Source of the DNA: Klebsiella pneumoniae
GTDB taxonomy: Bacteria; Pseudomonadota; Gammaproteobacteria; Ga0077536
Direction: 5' to 3'
NCBI GenBank assembly: GCA_945862315.1
Contig: CAMAXW010000008.1
Span: 34,103 to 98,102 of the forward strand
DNA: 64,000 bases
A program made the position numbers and the translations under genes. Below are positions 56,849-64,000 of the stretch, piece by piece (within the stretch, counting starts at the first letter, position 1; every line of letters starts with the position of its first letter). The notes under the pieces were generated by a model. That model did not search any database, had not been told where the DNA came from, and worked only from the letters and a program-made list of their open reading frames with translations.

Positions 56849-57915
56849 TCAAAAAGATCGCCCTGAACGCGGTCGCGTGGTGGCCGAAAATGGTTCGTAT
56901 TCAGGTGATGATCGCTGCGTTGTAGCTGGTGTTCGCGGCACGCTTTAGCAAAACGCGACTTTATGAGCTCGGCGAATACCCCCGTGCCGGTCAAGCGGCT
57001 GCCGAAGTTGGGGTCATTGTCGCGCCCTCCCCGCAGATCCTGAACCCGCGCCATGACGCGCGTGGCTTTGAGGGGATAATTAACCTGCAGCCATTCGCGA
57101 AACAGTGGGCTAACTTCCCGTGGCAAGCGCAACAGTACGTAGCCCGCATAGCGCGCACCGGCGGCCGCGGCGGCACTCAAGACGGCTTCCATCTCATGCT
57201 CGTTGAGCGCGGGAATGACCGGCGCAAACATCACCCCACAGGGCACCCCGGCGGCAGCCAGCGTGCTGATGGCCCGCAGACGGCGAACCGGTGCGGCCGC
57301 GCGTGGTTCCAAGCGTCGCGCCAGCGTGGCATCCAGCGTGGTGATAGAGAAAAACACTTGCACCAAGCCCTTGGCGGCCATGGGCGCGAGCAAATCCAGA
57401 TCCCGTTCCACCAACGCCGATTTAGTCACGATGGTCAGCGGGTGCAAGGTTTCCGCCAGCACGGCGAGAATGTCGCGCGTGACCCGCAGCTTGCGCTCCA
57501 CCGGCTGGTAGGCGTCCGTATTGGCCCCCAAGGCGATCGACCGACAGCGGTAGCCAGGTGCCGCCAACTCCCGCCGCAGGATGGCTGCGGCGTTGGCCTT
57601 GGCAAAGAGTTTGCTTTCAAAATCCAGCCCCGGCGAGAGATCGACAAACGCGTGCGCTGGCCGCGCATAGCAATAAATACAGCCATGCTCACAGCCTCGG
57701 TAGGGGTTGATCGATAGTTCGAAGGGAATATCTGGGGACTGATTGGTGTTAATCAGCGATTTGGCCTGTTCCCAAGTGAGCGTGGTGGCGACACTGGGCG
57801 GGGCCTCCCAATCGGCGGGCCAGCCATCGTCGAAATCCTCACGGACAGCGGGCAAATAACGCGCCGCGGGTTGCGAGCTTGCGCCGCGCCCCGAGGGTGC
57901 GAGAGGCGGTTTCAT
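56845..57915 (-). CDS. Radical SAM protein, PA0069 family
   Basis: 356 residues from ATG 57915, preceded by AAGGAA. Cys75, Cys79 and Cys82 form the CxxxCxxC [4Fe-4S] motif in YRGCEHGCIYCYARP. The preceding LINTNQSPDIPFELSINPYRGC and the later IALGANTDAYQPVERKL, TKSALVERDLDLL and LRLPREVSPLFREWL are diagnostic for the PA0069 group of spore-photoproduct-lyase-like proteins, whose reaction is not established. The C-terminus (NTNHFRPPRDRVQGDLFD) is typical too. Divergent from rmuC, overlapping the phosphatase gene tail by four bases. Confidence 0.95.
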   Translation of the reverse strand: MKPPLAPSGRGASSQPAARYLPAVREDFDDGWPADWEAPPSVATTLTWEQAKSLINTNQSPDIPFELSINPYRGCEHGCIYCYARPAHAFVDLSPGLDFESKLFAKANAAAILRRELAAPGYRCRSIALGANTDAYQPVERKLRVTRDILAVLAETLHPLTIVTKSALVERDLDLLAPMAAKGLVQVFFSITTLDATLARRLEPRAAAPVRRLRAISTLAAAGVPCGVMFAPVIPALNEHEMEAVLSAAAAAGARYAGYVLLRLPREVSPLFREWLQVNYPLKATRVMARVQDLRGGRDNDPNFGSRLTGTGVFAELIKSRFAKACREHQLQRSDHHLNTNHFRPPRDRVQGDLFD

Positions 57916-58035
57916 GGCGGTTCCTTGCGGCATCAGGGTAGAAGGTTCGACGCGCTCACCGCGCCTCGCTATCATTCCACACGCCGGCGGCAAGGTCATT
58001 CCACGCGACCGCTTCGAGCAGGAAATCCCCCCGTC

Positions 58036-59391
58036 ATGACCCGCTTTTTCGAGGGCTTCAACACCCTGATGGAAAGCCTAGCCCGGCCGGTTGCGCTCGT
58101 TAGCGGACTCGCGTTGCTGCTCGCCATGTGGCTGGTGGTGCGTGCGCTCCGGCAATCCACGCAGGCCAACGCGGCGGGTGCGCGCGAGACCCAACTCACG
58201 CTGCTGGAAATAAAAACTCGGTTGGATCTCGGCGATACGCGCGGCGAGTTATCCCAACTGCGAGCCGCCGAGGCCACCACCGCACTGCGCGAGCGGCTGC
58301 TCGAAGTCACGCTCGCCAACCAGCTGGCCATGACCCAGCATCTGGCTGAACACCGCACCGCCTTCGAGCAACGCCAAACCGACAGCGCGCAGCACCTCGC
58401 CCAAGCCCAGCAACAGGGATTTCACCAGCTCCAGCAACAGGTGGCGCAAGCCCTGCAACGCAGTGCCGCCGAACTTGGCCAGCGCGTCGACGCCCTCACC
58501 CAAACTACCGCTGAAAAACTCACAGCAATCGCGGGCCAAGTCGATCACCGCCTGGCCGAAGGTTTTGAAAAAACCACCGCCACCTTTGCGGATGTCTTAC
58601 TGCGGCTCGCGCTCATCGATGAAGCACAAAAACGCATCACGGCACTCTCTGGTGAGGTCGTGGGATTACAGCAAATTTTGGCTGACAAGCGCTCGCGCGG
58701 CGCATTTGGTGAGGTGCAGCTGGCGAGTCTCGTGCGTAATCTCATGCCCGAAAGCAGCTTTAAGCTGCAGCACACCCTGCCCAACGGCAAGATTGCCGAC
58801 TGTGTGTTGTTTATGCCGGCCCCCACGGGGACGCTGGCCATCGACGCCAAATTTCCTTTGGAGTCCTATCGACGCATGACCGATTTCGCCATCAATGAGT
58901 CTGAACGGCGTGCGGCCGAGCGCCAGTTCAAGCTCGATATTCGCAAACACATTCGTGATATTGCGGACAAATACATCATTCGCGAGGTCACCGCCGACGG
59001 TGCGGTGATGTTTCTGCCGGCCGAGGCTATTTTTGCCGAGATTCAAGCCCATCACGCGGATCTGGTGGACATCGCGCACGCCGCCCATGTCTGGATAGTC
59101 TCTCCCACCACCTTGTGGGCCGTGCTCAATACCGCCTGCGCGATGCTAAAAGACGCCGCCACACGCGAGCAGGTGGACCTTATCCAAGTGCATTTGGGGC
59201 ACTTATCGCAGGACTTCGCACGCTTCACCACGCGCCTAGACAACCTCGCACGCCATATCGCCCAAGCGCACGAGGACGTGCAGAAGGTCAATATTTCCGC
59301 GCGCAATATCACCGCCCGGTTCGACAAAATTGAACGCGTGGATCTCGCGACCAACGGATTAACGGCACCGCCAATGCCGGCGCAAGAATGA
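58036..59391 (+). CDS. rmuC: DNA recombination protein RmuC
   Basis: 451 residues from ATG 58036. One N-terminal membrane helix (about 20-38) is followed by a long coiled coil rich in Gln, Ala and Glu (about 45-210) and the RmuC domain: GAFGEVQLASLVRNLMPE, AIDAKFPLESYRRM and the segment with ADKYIIREVTADGAVMFLPAEAIFAEI, which resembles nuclease folds. In E. coli rmuC loss alters inversion rates at short inverted repeats. The stop overlaps the HAD gene start as ATGA, so the two are coupled. Confidence 0.95.
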   Translation: MTRFFEGFNTLMESLARPVALVSGLALLLAMWLVVRALRQSTQANAAGARETQLTLLEIKTRLDLGDTRGELSQLRAAEATTALRERLLEVTLANQLAMTQHLAEHRTAFEQRQTDSAQHLAQAQQQGFHQLQQQVAQALQRSAAELGQRVDALTQTTAEKLTAIAGQVDHRLAEGFEKTTATFADVLLRLALIDEAQKRITALSGEVVGLQQILADKRSRGAFGEVQLASLVRNLMPESSFKLQHTLPNGKIADCVLFMPAPTGTLAIDAKFPLESYRRMTDFAINESERRAAERQFKLDIRKHIRDIADKYIIREVTADGAVMFLPAEAIFAEIQAHHADLVDIAHAAHVWIVSPTTLWAVLNTACAMLKDAATREQVDLIQVHLGHLSQDFARFTTRLDNLARHIAQAHEDVQKVNISARNITARFDKIERVDLATNGLTAPPMPAQE

Positions 59392-60185
59392 GCACGCTCA
59401 GCACAACGCCACCGTTGGGCACGCAGGGCGAGCGGCCGCTTGAGGGCATTATTTTTGACGTCGACGGCACGCTGGCCGACACCGAAGAACTCCATCGACA
59501 GGCCTTCAACGCGAGCTTTCGCGCGTTCGGCCTGGCGTGGGAATGGACGCCACCGCGCTACCAAGAACTCTTGGCCATTTCGGGTGGACGTGAACGCATG
59601 GCCCACTATGCCGCCGCCCTCGCGCTGAGCGGCGTACCGGTCACGCTGACGCCTCAGCGCATTGCGGAAATCCATCGCGATAAAACCGCGCGCTACGGCC
59701 AATTACTGCGCGCCGGTAACCTCGCGCTGCGCCCGGGTGCCGCGCGGCTCATGCAAGAAGCGCGGGCGGCGGGGGTGCGTCTGGCGATCGCCACCAGCTC
59801 AGCGCGTAGCAATCTAGAGACCCTGCTCAATCTCAATTTGGCGCCCGACTGGCCGCAGTGGTTTGCCGCCATTGAGACCTGCGACAGCGTACCGGCCAAG
59901 AAGCCAGCGCCGGCGGTTTATCAGGCGGCACTCGCTAACGCGGGGCTGTCGGCAGCCCATTGTGTGGCAATCGAAGACACCACCAACGGCTTGCAGGCAG
60001 CGCTCGCCGCCGGTTTGCGCACGGTTATCACCACCCATCGCTACACCCGTTGCGAGGCGTTTCCGGGGGCATCGCTGGTCGTGGACGGCCTAGGCGATCC
60101 CGCCCAGTCACCGCGCTTACAGGCGGGCGACCTGTACGGACAAACGTGCGTGAATTTGGCTTTGCTGCGTCGCCTCGTGCGTTGA
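59388..60185 (+). CDS. HAD-superfamily hydrolase, CbbY-like
   Basis: 265 residues. GIIFDVDGTLADTEELHRQAF contains the nucleophile Asp and general acid Asp of HAD motif I; IATSSARSNLETLL is motif II, KKPAPAVYQAAL motif III and CVAIEDTTNGLQAALAAG motif IV. The cap inserted after motif I matches CbbY/beta-phosphoglucomutase-like phosphatases; CbbY removes xylulose 1,5-bisphosphate in Calvin-cycle bacteria. No genuine RuBisCO is in the window. It overlaps rmuC (ATGA) and is followed by an intrinsic terminator. Substrate uncertain. Confidence 0.92.
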   Translation: MSTLSTTPPLGTQGERPLEGIIFDVDGTLADTEELHRQAFNASFRAFGLAWEWTPPRYQELLAISGGRERMAHYAAALALSGVPVTLTPQRIAEIHRDKTARYGQLLRAGNLALRPGAARLMQEARAAGVRLAIATSSARSNLETLLNLNLAPDWPQWFAAIETCDSVPAKKPAPAVYQAALANAGLSAAHCVAIEDTTNGLQAALAAGLRTVITTHRYTRCEAFPGASLVVDGLGDPAQSPRLQAGDLYGQTCVNLALLRRLVR

Positions 60186-60203
60186 TGTGGCAGCCGCTCG
60201 CTT

Positions 60204-60222
60204 AAACCCACGCGGGTTTTTT
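60204..60222 (+). terminator. Rho-independent terminator of the rmuC-HAD unit
   Basis: AAACCC (60204-60209) and GGGTTT (60214-60219) pair over the loop ACGC and run into six T (60217-60222), 18 bases after the HAD stop. The antisense reading also gives a stem near the degP/Q stop. Confidence 0.85.
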
Positions 60223-60229
60223 GCTCACA

Positions 60230-61603
60230 CTACTTAATCAACAAATAGGCCGACTGACGGCCGCGCAGCACCCCTAGCAGCAGTTGTCCGCGACTCTGCC
60301 CAACCAGCTCAACAAACGAATTTACATCGTCAATTTTGACCCGATTAACCGACAAAATAACGTCGCCCTCACGCAGTCCCGCCTTTAACGCCGGTGTATT
60401 GGCAGACACCTTAACCACCACCACGCCCGCGATTTCGCCAAACAAGGGAGAGTCTTCCGGGATATCAGCCACCCCGACCCCAGCCAGTCGCGGATTGCCC
60501 GGAGCGGCGGGGCCACCTGGGTCCTCGCGCTTGGCGATTTGGGTGCGCACGCTCAGCACCCGGCCGTCGCGCAAGACTTTAAGCGTCAGTGCGTCGCCCA
60601 CCCGCAGCAAGCCAATTTGGTTACGTAGATCGGCGGCGTTGCGCACGTTTTTGCCGTTGATATCGGTCACTACATCGCCGGGTTTCAAGCCCGCCTTCGC
60701 GGCTGGAGAGTCGGCCAAAATGTTAACCAAAATGGCTCCCTGATGACCTTTGATACCAAACGCCGCGGCCAAGTCGGGATCCAGATCCTGCATTTCTGCG
60801 CCTAAAAAGCCCCGGTTAACCTCGCCAAATTTGACCAACTGCTCCATCACCTGATGGGCCATATTCATGGGAATGGCAAAACCAATGCCGATGTTGCCGC
60901 CAGTTTGCGAATAAATAGCGGTATTGATGCCGATGAGCTCGCCCCGCAGATTCACGAGCGCGCCACCCGAATTACCGGGATTGATCGAGGCATCGGTCTG
61001 GATCAGATCCTCATAGCCGGTAATGCCTAAACCGCTACGCGCCAGCGCACTGATGATCCCTGATGTAACGGTCTGGCCCAGCCCGAAAGGATTGCCGATA
61101 GCAACGGCAAAGTCGCCCACCCGCAGGCGGTCGGAATCGGCAATTGGCAGCGCCACCAAGCCCGTCGCGTTGATGCGAATCACCGCCACATCGGTCTCCG
61201 GATCGGTCCCCACCAGCTTGGCGGCGAACTGGCGGCCATCGGTCAGGCGCACGGAAATTTGGTCGGCATTGGCGATGACATGGTTGTTAGTCAACACCAA
61301 ACCGCGCGCCGCATCGACGATCACCCCCGAGCCGAGGCTCTGGGTTTTACGCTGGTTTGGGGCGTTGGGGGTATTGAAGAAACGGCGGAAAAAAGGGTCG
61401 TTGAACAGCGGGTTGGATTTGAGTTCAACATGCCCTTGGGTGGCAATATTGACGACCGCCGGCATCACGCCTTCGAGCATGGGCGCCAATGTTGGCACGG
61501 GCGCCAGTTCGTTCGCTGACAGCGGCGTGGCGCTGGCAGCTAGCGCAACCTGCACCGGCAGCACGGCCAATAGGCATCCCAACAATAAGCTTAGTTTTTT
61601 CAT
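60230..61603 (-). CDS. degQ: Periplasmic Do-family serine protease (DegP/DegQ)
   Basis: 457 residues. A Sec signal peptide (1-22, LPVQVALA) leads to a trypsin-like domain with His108 (LTNNHVI), Asp138 (ETDVAVI) and Ser212 (NPGNSGGALV), followed by two PDZ domains (about 265-355 and 375-457). The Q-linker of DegP is short, and the length agrees better with DegQ (455) than DegP (474). It degrades and refolds envelope proteins. The location near zapE and rplM-rpsI is that of degQ in E. coli. No convincing sigma-E promoter was found upstream. Confidence 0.95.
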   Translation of the reverse strand: MKKLSLLLGCLLAVLPVQVALAASATPLSANELAPVPTLAPMLEGVMPAVVNIATQGHVELKSNPLFNDPFFRRFFNTPNAPNQRKTQSLGSGVIVDAARGLVLTNNHVIANADQISVRLTDGRQFAAKLVGTDPETDVAVIRINATGLVALPIADSDRLRVGDFAVAIGNPFGLGQTVTSGIISALARSGLGITGYEDLIQTDASINPGNSGGALVNLRGELIGINTAIYSQTGGNIGIGFAIPMNMAHQVMEQLVKFGEVNRGFLGAEMQDLDPDLAAAFGIKGHQGAILVNILADSPAAKAGLKPGDVVTDINGKNVRNAADLRNQIGLLRVGDALTLKVLRDGRVLSVRTQIAKREDPGGPAAPGNPRLAGVGVADIPEDSPLFGEIAGVVVVKVSANTPALKAGLREGDVILSVNRVKIDDVNSFVELVGQSRGQLLLGVLRGRQSAYLLIK

Positions 61604-61697
61604 TGCGAAGTATTCTCGCCTCTTGGCGCGTTGTGCGGGCGCCCACCCGGTTCAATTGGCACGGTCGAAATCAGCCGTTCCCCGTCAGTTGCTAGGC

Positions 61698-62300
61698 TCA
61701 CAGCCGGGCCGCGATGGTCTTCATCACCAACGCCTGTAGCCGCATGATGAACGTAACCGGCAGCGGTAGGGGCACGCCACCGTTGCGCTGCGCGGTGGCG
61801 GCGTGCCGGGCCTCGTCGCGCTGCATCTGCAGGAGTATTGCGCGGCTTTTTCGATCATCGGGTGGCAACTTGACCAGCTGGTCTTCGAGATGGTTCCCCA
61901 CTTGGCGTTCGGTTTCGAGGAGAAATCCTAAGCTCCAGCGATCGCCCACCAAACCAGACAGCGCGCCCAACAAGTAGGCCCCGCCATACCAGCCCGCCGC
62001 GAGCCGACTCGGCGCCCCCCCTAATTCGTCTAGTCGTTGCTGACACCAAGCTAAATGCGCAAGCTCCTCACCAGCCGCGTGTTCGAGCAACTGTTGGGTG
62101 TGGGTATCGCGGGCGACGGCAGCCTGACCTAGGTAGAGGCCCTGAGCACTGAGTTCTCCCGCGTGGTTCACCCGCATGAAACGCTGGGATAGCTGGCGGT
62201 CCCCAGTTGCACCCACATTCTCGGGCACGTTGTCGGCGGGTGAGGTGGTGGCTGGGGGGGTCGGCGGCCGCGCGCCCCGCAACGCACCATCGAACGCCAT
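61698..62300 (-). CDS. coq7: Coq7 family ubiquinone biosynthesis hydroxylase
   Basis: 200 residues from ATG 62300, preceded by GGAGG at eight bases; the reading open to 62597 overlaps rplM. Di-iron ferritin-like fold with the two ExxH-type helix pairs: MRVNHAGELSAQGLYLGQ, HAAGEELAHLAWC, LLETERQVGNHLEDQL and QRDEARHAATA carry the Glu and His ligands. It hydroxylates 2-polyprenyl-3-methyl-6-methoxy-1,4-benzoquinol in aerobic ubiquinone synthesis, replacing UbiF. About 40 N-terminal residues are Pro/Thr-rich and look disordered. Divergent from rplM. Confidence 0.95.
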   Translation of the reverse strand: MAFDGALRGARPPTPPATTSPADNVPENVGATGDRQLSQRFMRVNHAGELSAQGLYLGQAAVARDTHTQQLLEHAAGEELAHLAWCQQRLDELGGAPSRLAAGWYGGAYLLGALSGLVGDRWSLGFLLETERQVGNHLEDQLVKLPPDDRKSRAILLQMQRDEARHAATAQRNGGVPLPLPVTFIMRLQALVMKTIAARL

Positions 62301-62413
62301 GATTAAAACCTCCGCGAGCCCGTATTTTCTGTGTCCCATCAGTAGCTTGGTCCGTTTTCGTACAGCAAGTCTAAAAAAGTAATCAAAACAGGCGGATAGT
62401 TCGCTCGTTTGCG

Positions 62414-62442
62414 TTGACAAGAAAAAACCACCTCCGTAACAT
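62414..62442 (+). promoter_or_regulatory. Sigma-70 promoter of rplM-rpsI
   Basis: Perfect TTGACA (62414-62419) and TAACAT (62437-62442) with the ideal 17-base spacer. Transcription would start near 62449, only about 20 bases before the rplM ATG. Confidence 0.8.
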
Positions 62443-62444
62443 TG

Positions 62445-62461
62445 CCGCTCTTTTAGAGCGG
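62445..62461 (+). promoter_or_regulatory. Hairpin at the 5' end of the rplM mRNA
   Basis: CCGCTCT (62445-62451) and AGAGCGG (62455-62461) form a 7-bp stem with a TTT loop, next to the predicted transcription start and eight bases before ATG 62470. It partly covers the region where the ribosome binds. E. coli rplM-rpsI is autoregulated by L13, so this is a candidate site, by inference. Confidence 0.5.
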
Positions 62462-62469
62462 GCGCAATC

Positions 62470-62898
62470 ATGAAGACGTTTACGGCTACTCCCTCCACCA
62501 TTAGACGCGACTGGTTCGTTGTCGATGCAACCGATCGAGTGCTTGGTCGACTCGCCACCGGCATCGCCAGCCGTCTACGCGGGAAGCACAAGCCCACGTT
62601 TACGCCGCATATGGATACTGGGGATTACATCATCGTGCTCAACGTGGAAAAAATCCGCGTGACCGGTGCGAAGACCCAAGACAAGTACTATTACGACCAC
62701 TCTGGCTATCCGGGTGGTATGAAACAGATTTCTTTTGAGAAACTCTTGCAGAAAGCGCCACATTCCGCGCTTGAACGTGCGGTAAAAGGCATGTTACCCA
62801 AAGGCCCGCTGGGCCGGGCCATGGCCCGCAAGCTCAAAATCTACGCGGGTGGTTCTCACGAACACGCCGCTCAACAGCCGCAACCTCTGGAACTTTAA
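62470..62898 (+). CDS. rplM: 50S ribosomal protein L13
   Basis: 142 residues, the usual length. [30 protein letters not shown] is split across the expected nucleotide-like fold start; [27 protein letters not shown] and [14 protein letters not shown] are diagnostic for L13. An early assembly protein of the large subunit. First gene of the rplM-rpsI operon; rpsI starts five bases after the stop. Leader and promoter are described at 62414-62461. Confidence 0.99.
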   Translation: MKTFTATPSTIRRDWFVVDATDRVLGRLATGIASRLRGKHKPTFTPHMDTGDYIIVLNVEKIRVTGAKTQDKYYYDHSGYPGGMKQISFEKLLQKAPHSALERAVKGMLPKGPLGRAMARKLKIYAGGSHEHAAQQPQPLEL

Positions 62899-62903
62899 TC
62901 AAG

Positions 62904-63296
62904 ATGGCAAGCGAGACCTATTACAGTACCGGCCGCCGCAAAAGCTCTTCGGCGCGCGTCTTCATGGCCCGCGGTAGCGGCAATATCCGCATCAACGGGC
63001 GCAGTTTAGAAGACTACTTCGGGCGCGAGACCTCGCGCATGATCGTCCTGCAGCCGCTGGTTGCCTCCAGCCTTGAGCACAGCTTTGACATCAACGCCTC
63101 CGTGGCGGGTGGCGGCATCTCCGGCCAAGCCGGCGCGCTGCGGCTGGGCATCACCCGTGCACTGATGATTTATGACGAGGCGCTGCGCCGTCCGCTGCGC
63201 ACCGCAGGGTTTGTTACCCGCGATGCCCGCGAAGTAGAACGCAAAAAAGTTGGCCTGCGCAAAGCACGGAAACGTCCGCAGTACAGCAAGCGCTAA
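62904..63296 (+). CDS. rpsI: 30S ribosomal protein S9
   Basis: 130 residues, the usual length. [16 protein letters not shown] and [13 protein letters not shown] at the N-terminus, [19 protein letters not shown] in the middle, and the basic tail [17 protein letters not shown] that reaches the P-site tRNA. Cotranscribed with rplM. In E. coli sspAB or petABC-like genes often follow; here a tRNA gene follows after 164 bases in which I see no further gene. Confidence 0.99.
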   Translation: MASETYYSTGRRKSSSARVFMARGSGNIRINGRSLEDYFGRETSRMIVLQPLVASSLEHSFDINASVAGGGISGQAGALRLGITRALMIYDEALRRPLRTAGFVTRDAREVERKKVGLRKARKRPQYSKR

Positions 63297-63460
63297 CCGC
63301 CCTCACGCGTCGGTTACCGGCGCGTTTGATCCTACCCCCTGCACGTTGGCCACAGCTGCCCACGTTTGGGGGTCGCGGAAACTCCAACCTACGTCGCCGC
63401 GCCTAGCTTGTAGGCGGACGCAGACACGGGAGCGCGGTCGCTTTAAGTTTTCGGCTCTGT

Positions 63461-63534
63461 TGGGGGATCGTCCAATGGTAGGACCGCGGACTCTGACTCC
63501 GCTAATCTAGGTTCGAATCCTAGTCCCCCAGCCA
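63461..63534 (+). tRNA. tRNA-Gln (CUG anticodon)
   Basis: A 74-base cloverleaf. Acceptor stem TGGGGGA (63461-63467) pairs with TCCCCCA (63524-63530); G73 and encoded CCA follow. The anticodon stem GCGGA/TCCGC encloses the loop CTCTGAC with anticodon CTG, reading CAG. The T arm has CTAGG-TTCGAAT-CCTAG. The T1-A72 pair is typical of bacterial glutamine tRNAs. Confidence 0.96.
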
Positions 63535-64000
63535 AGATTTTAATTATAAATCAATCAGTTAAATTCATATTAAGCACCGACTTACTCGGCCGGTGTCGGC
63601 AAGAGCTGCGGCGCCTGCCCCTGGCGCTTGCCGGGCCGAGTATGCCGTGCGCTGCTTTCAGTTGCCGCGGCTCATCGACTGTTCGTCATTCAAAGTAACA
63701 GCGTAGGTTTTTCTGTAGGCCAGCACGTATCGTCGAGCCTCTCGGCGCCTGAGTTTCCGATCCTCAAAAATTGTGAAAGTCCATCGTGCCACAGCACACT
63801 AGCTTTGCTCTTGTTGGTGTCGACACGAATTTGAGCCATTTTGAAGTAGCGCGCCGGGATCATTGTGAGCCAGCGCGGTCAGCTTACAAGCCGCGCCGCC
63901 TCTGAACATCTAGCCACATTATTGGGCTCACCGTGGCGTCGGCAGAGTGGCTCAAACAGAGGTTGGCGCCAACAGATCAATGGCCCCGTACGGCCCGGTC
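63535..64000. other. Stretch after tRNA-Gln with no recognised gene
   Basis: No convincing gene is seen from the tRNA to the window end. The first 45 bases are distinctly AT-rich, followed by a compound stem-loop (63585-63640). Short reading frames such as 63628-63834 lack recognisable products. tRNA 3' ends are frequent integration sites, but no second copy of the tRNA end was seen in the window. Confidence 0.6.
63585..63640 (+). other. Three-tier stem-loop downstream of tRNA-Gln
   Basis: Nested stems: CTCGGCC (63585-63591) with GGCCGAG (63634-63640), CGGCAA (63597-63602) with TTGCCG (63628-63633), and GCGCC (63611-63615) with GGCGC (63623-63627), closed by a 7-base loop. Eighteen base pairs in 56 bases, no T-run. 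It could be a structured RNA, a processing signal or an element end. Confidence 0.55.

Noticed and set aside
61604..61697. Sigma-E promoter for the Deg protease
   Set aside because: GGAAC is present on the minus strand but no acceptable -10 element lies at 15-17 bases.
63628..63834. 68-codon reading frame after tRNA-Gln
   Set aside because: Begins within the compound stem-loop, has no ribosome-binding site and no recognisable sequence.

Overview
The window is GC-rich (roughly 60 percent by eye), densely coding DNA from a bacterial chromosome, most likely a gammaproteobacterium. The evidence is gene content and order: zapE, a Deg-family protease, coq7 and rplM-rpsI lie together as in the gammaproteobacterial zapE/degQ/rplM/rpsI neighbourhood; uvrA is divergent from a YajR-like MFS gene followed by ssb; Coq7 implies ubiquinone; RmuC, Lon and a PA0069-type radical SAM protein are also present. 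I cannot name genus or species. No phage, insertion sequence or CRISPR array was recognised.

Layout. 0-9.4 kb: a ketopantoate-reductase-like gene running off the left edge, a molybdopterin oxidoreductase and a Rieske oxygenase in tandem, then a c-di-GMP response regulator (REC-PAS-GGDEF-EAL) and a hybrid histidine kinase. 9.4-23.1 kb: a RuBisCO-like protein overlapping a cupin gene, a glycine-rich exported protein, two luciferase-like flavin monooxygenases (LLM) with an alpha/beta hydrolase and a DUF364 protein, a Tat-type DUF1329 protein, a glutathione transferase, a D-aminoacylase-like amidohydrolase, a Ser/Thr kinase with a degenerate receiver domain, and phosphomannomutase. 23.1-32.1 kb: a nine-gene leftward chemotaxis operon (MCP-like, cheY, STAS, cheA, mcp, cheW, cheR, cheD, cheB). 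32.3-41.8 kb: ACS-type MFS transporter, a second GST-like gene, two more LLM genes, a type I secretion ABC/HlyD pair and a PfkB-family kinase. 42-64 kb: largely housekeeping (uvrA, MFS, ssb, pyruvate kinase, lon, zapE, SpoIIE-type phosphatase, radical SAM, rmuC, HAD hydrolase, degP/Q, coq7, rplM, rpsI, tRNA-Gln), interrupted at 51.1-53.4 kb by a paralogous pseudoreceiver kinase, a 460-bp array of short repeats and a small self-contained gene.

How it fits together. The left part combines signalling (c-di-GMP, phosphorelay, Ser/Thr kinase) with oxidative and accessory catabolism (Mo-enzyme, Rieske, four LLM, two GST, amidohydrolase, DUF1329), as in metabolically versatile environmental gammaproteobacteria. 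The most unusual material is the pair of Ser/Thr kinases whose receiver domains have Ser in place of the phospho-accepting Asp, one of them preceded by a structured repeat array; the RuBisCO-like/cupin pair, which matches the gene combination of the methylthio-sugar to isoprenoid shunt; a probable sigma-32 promoter for lon embedded in the upstream kinase stop codon; and a 67-codon gene with its own promoter, strong ribosome binding site, TTG start and terminator.
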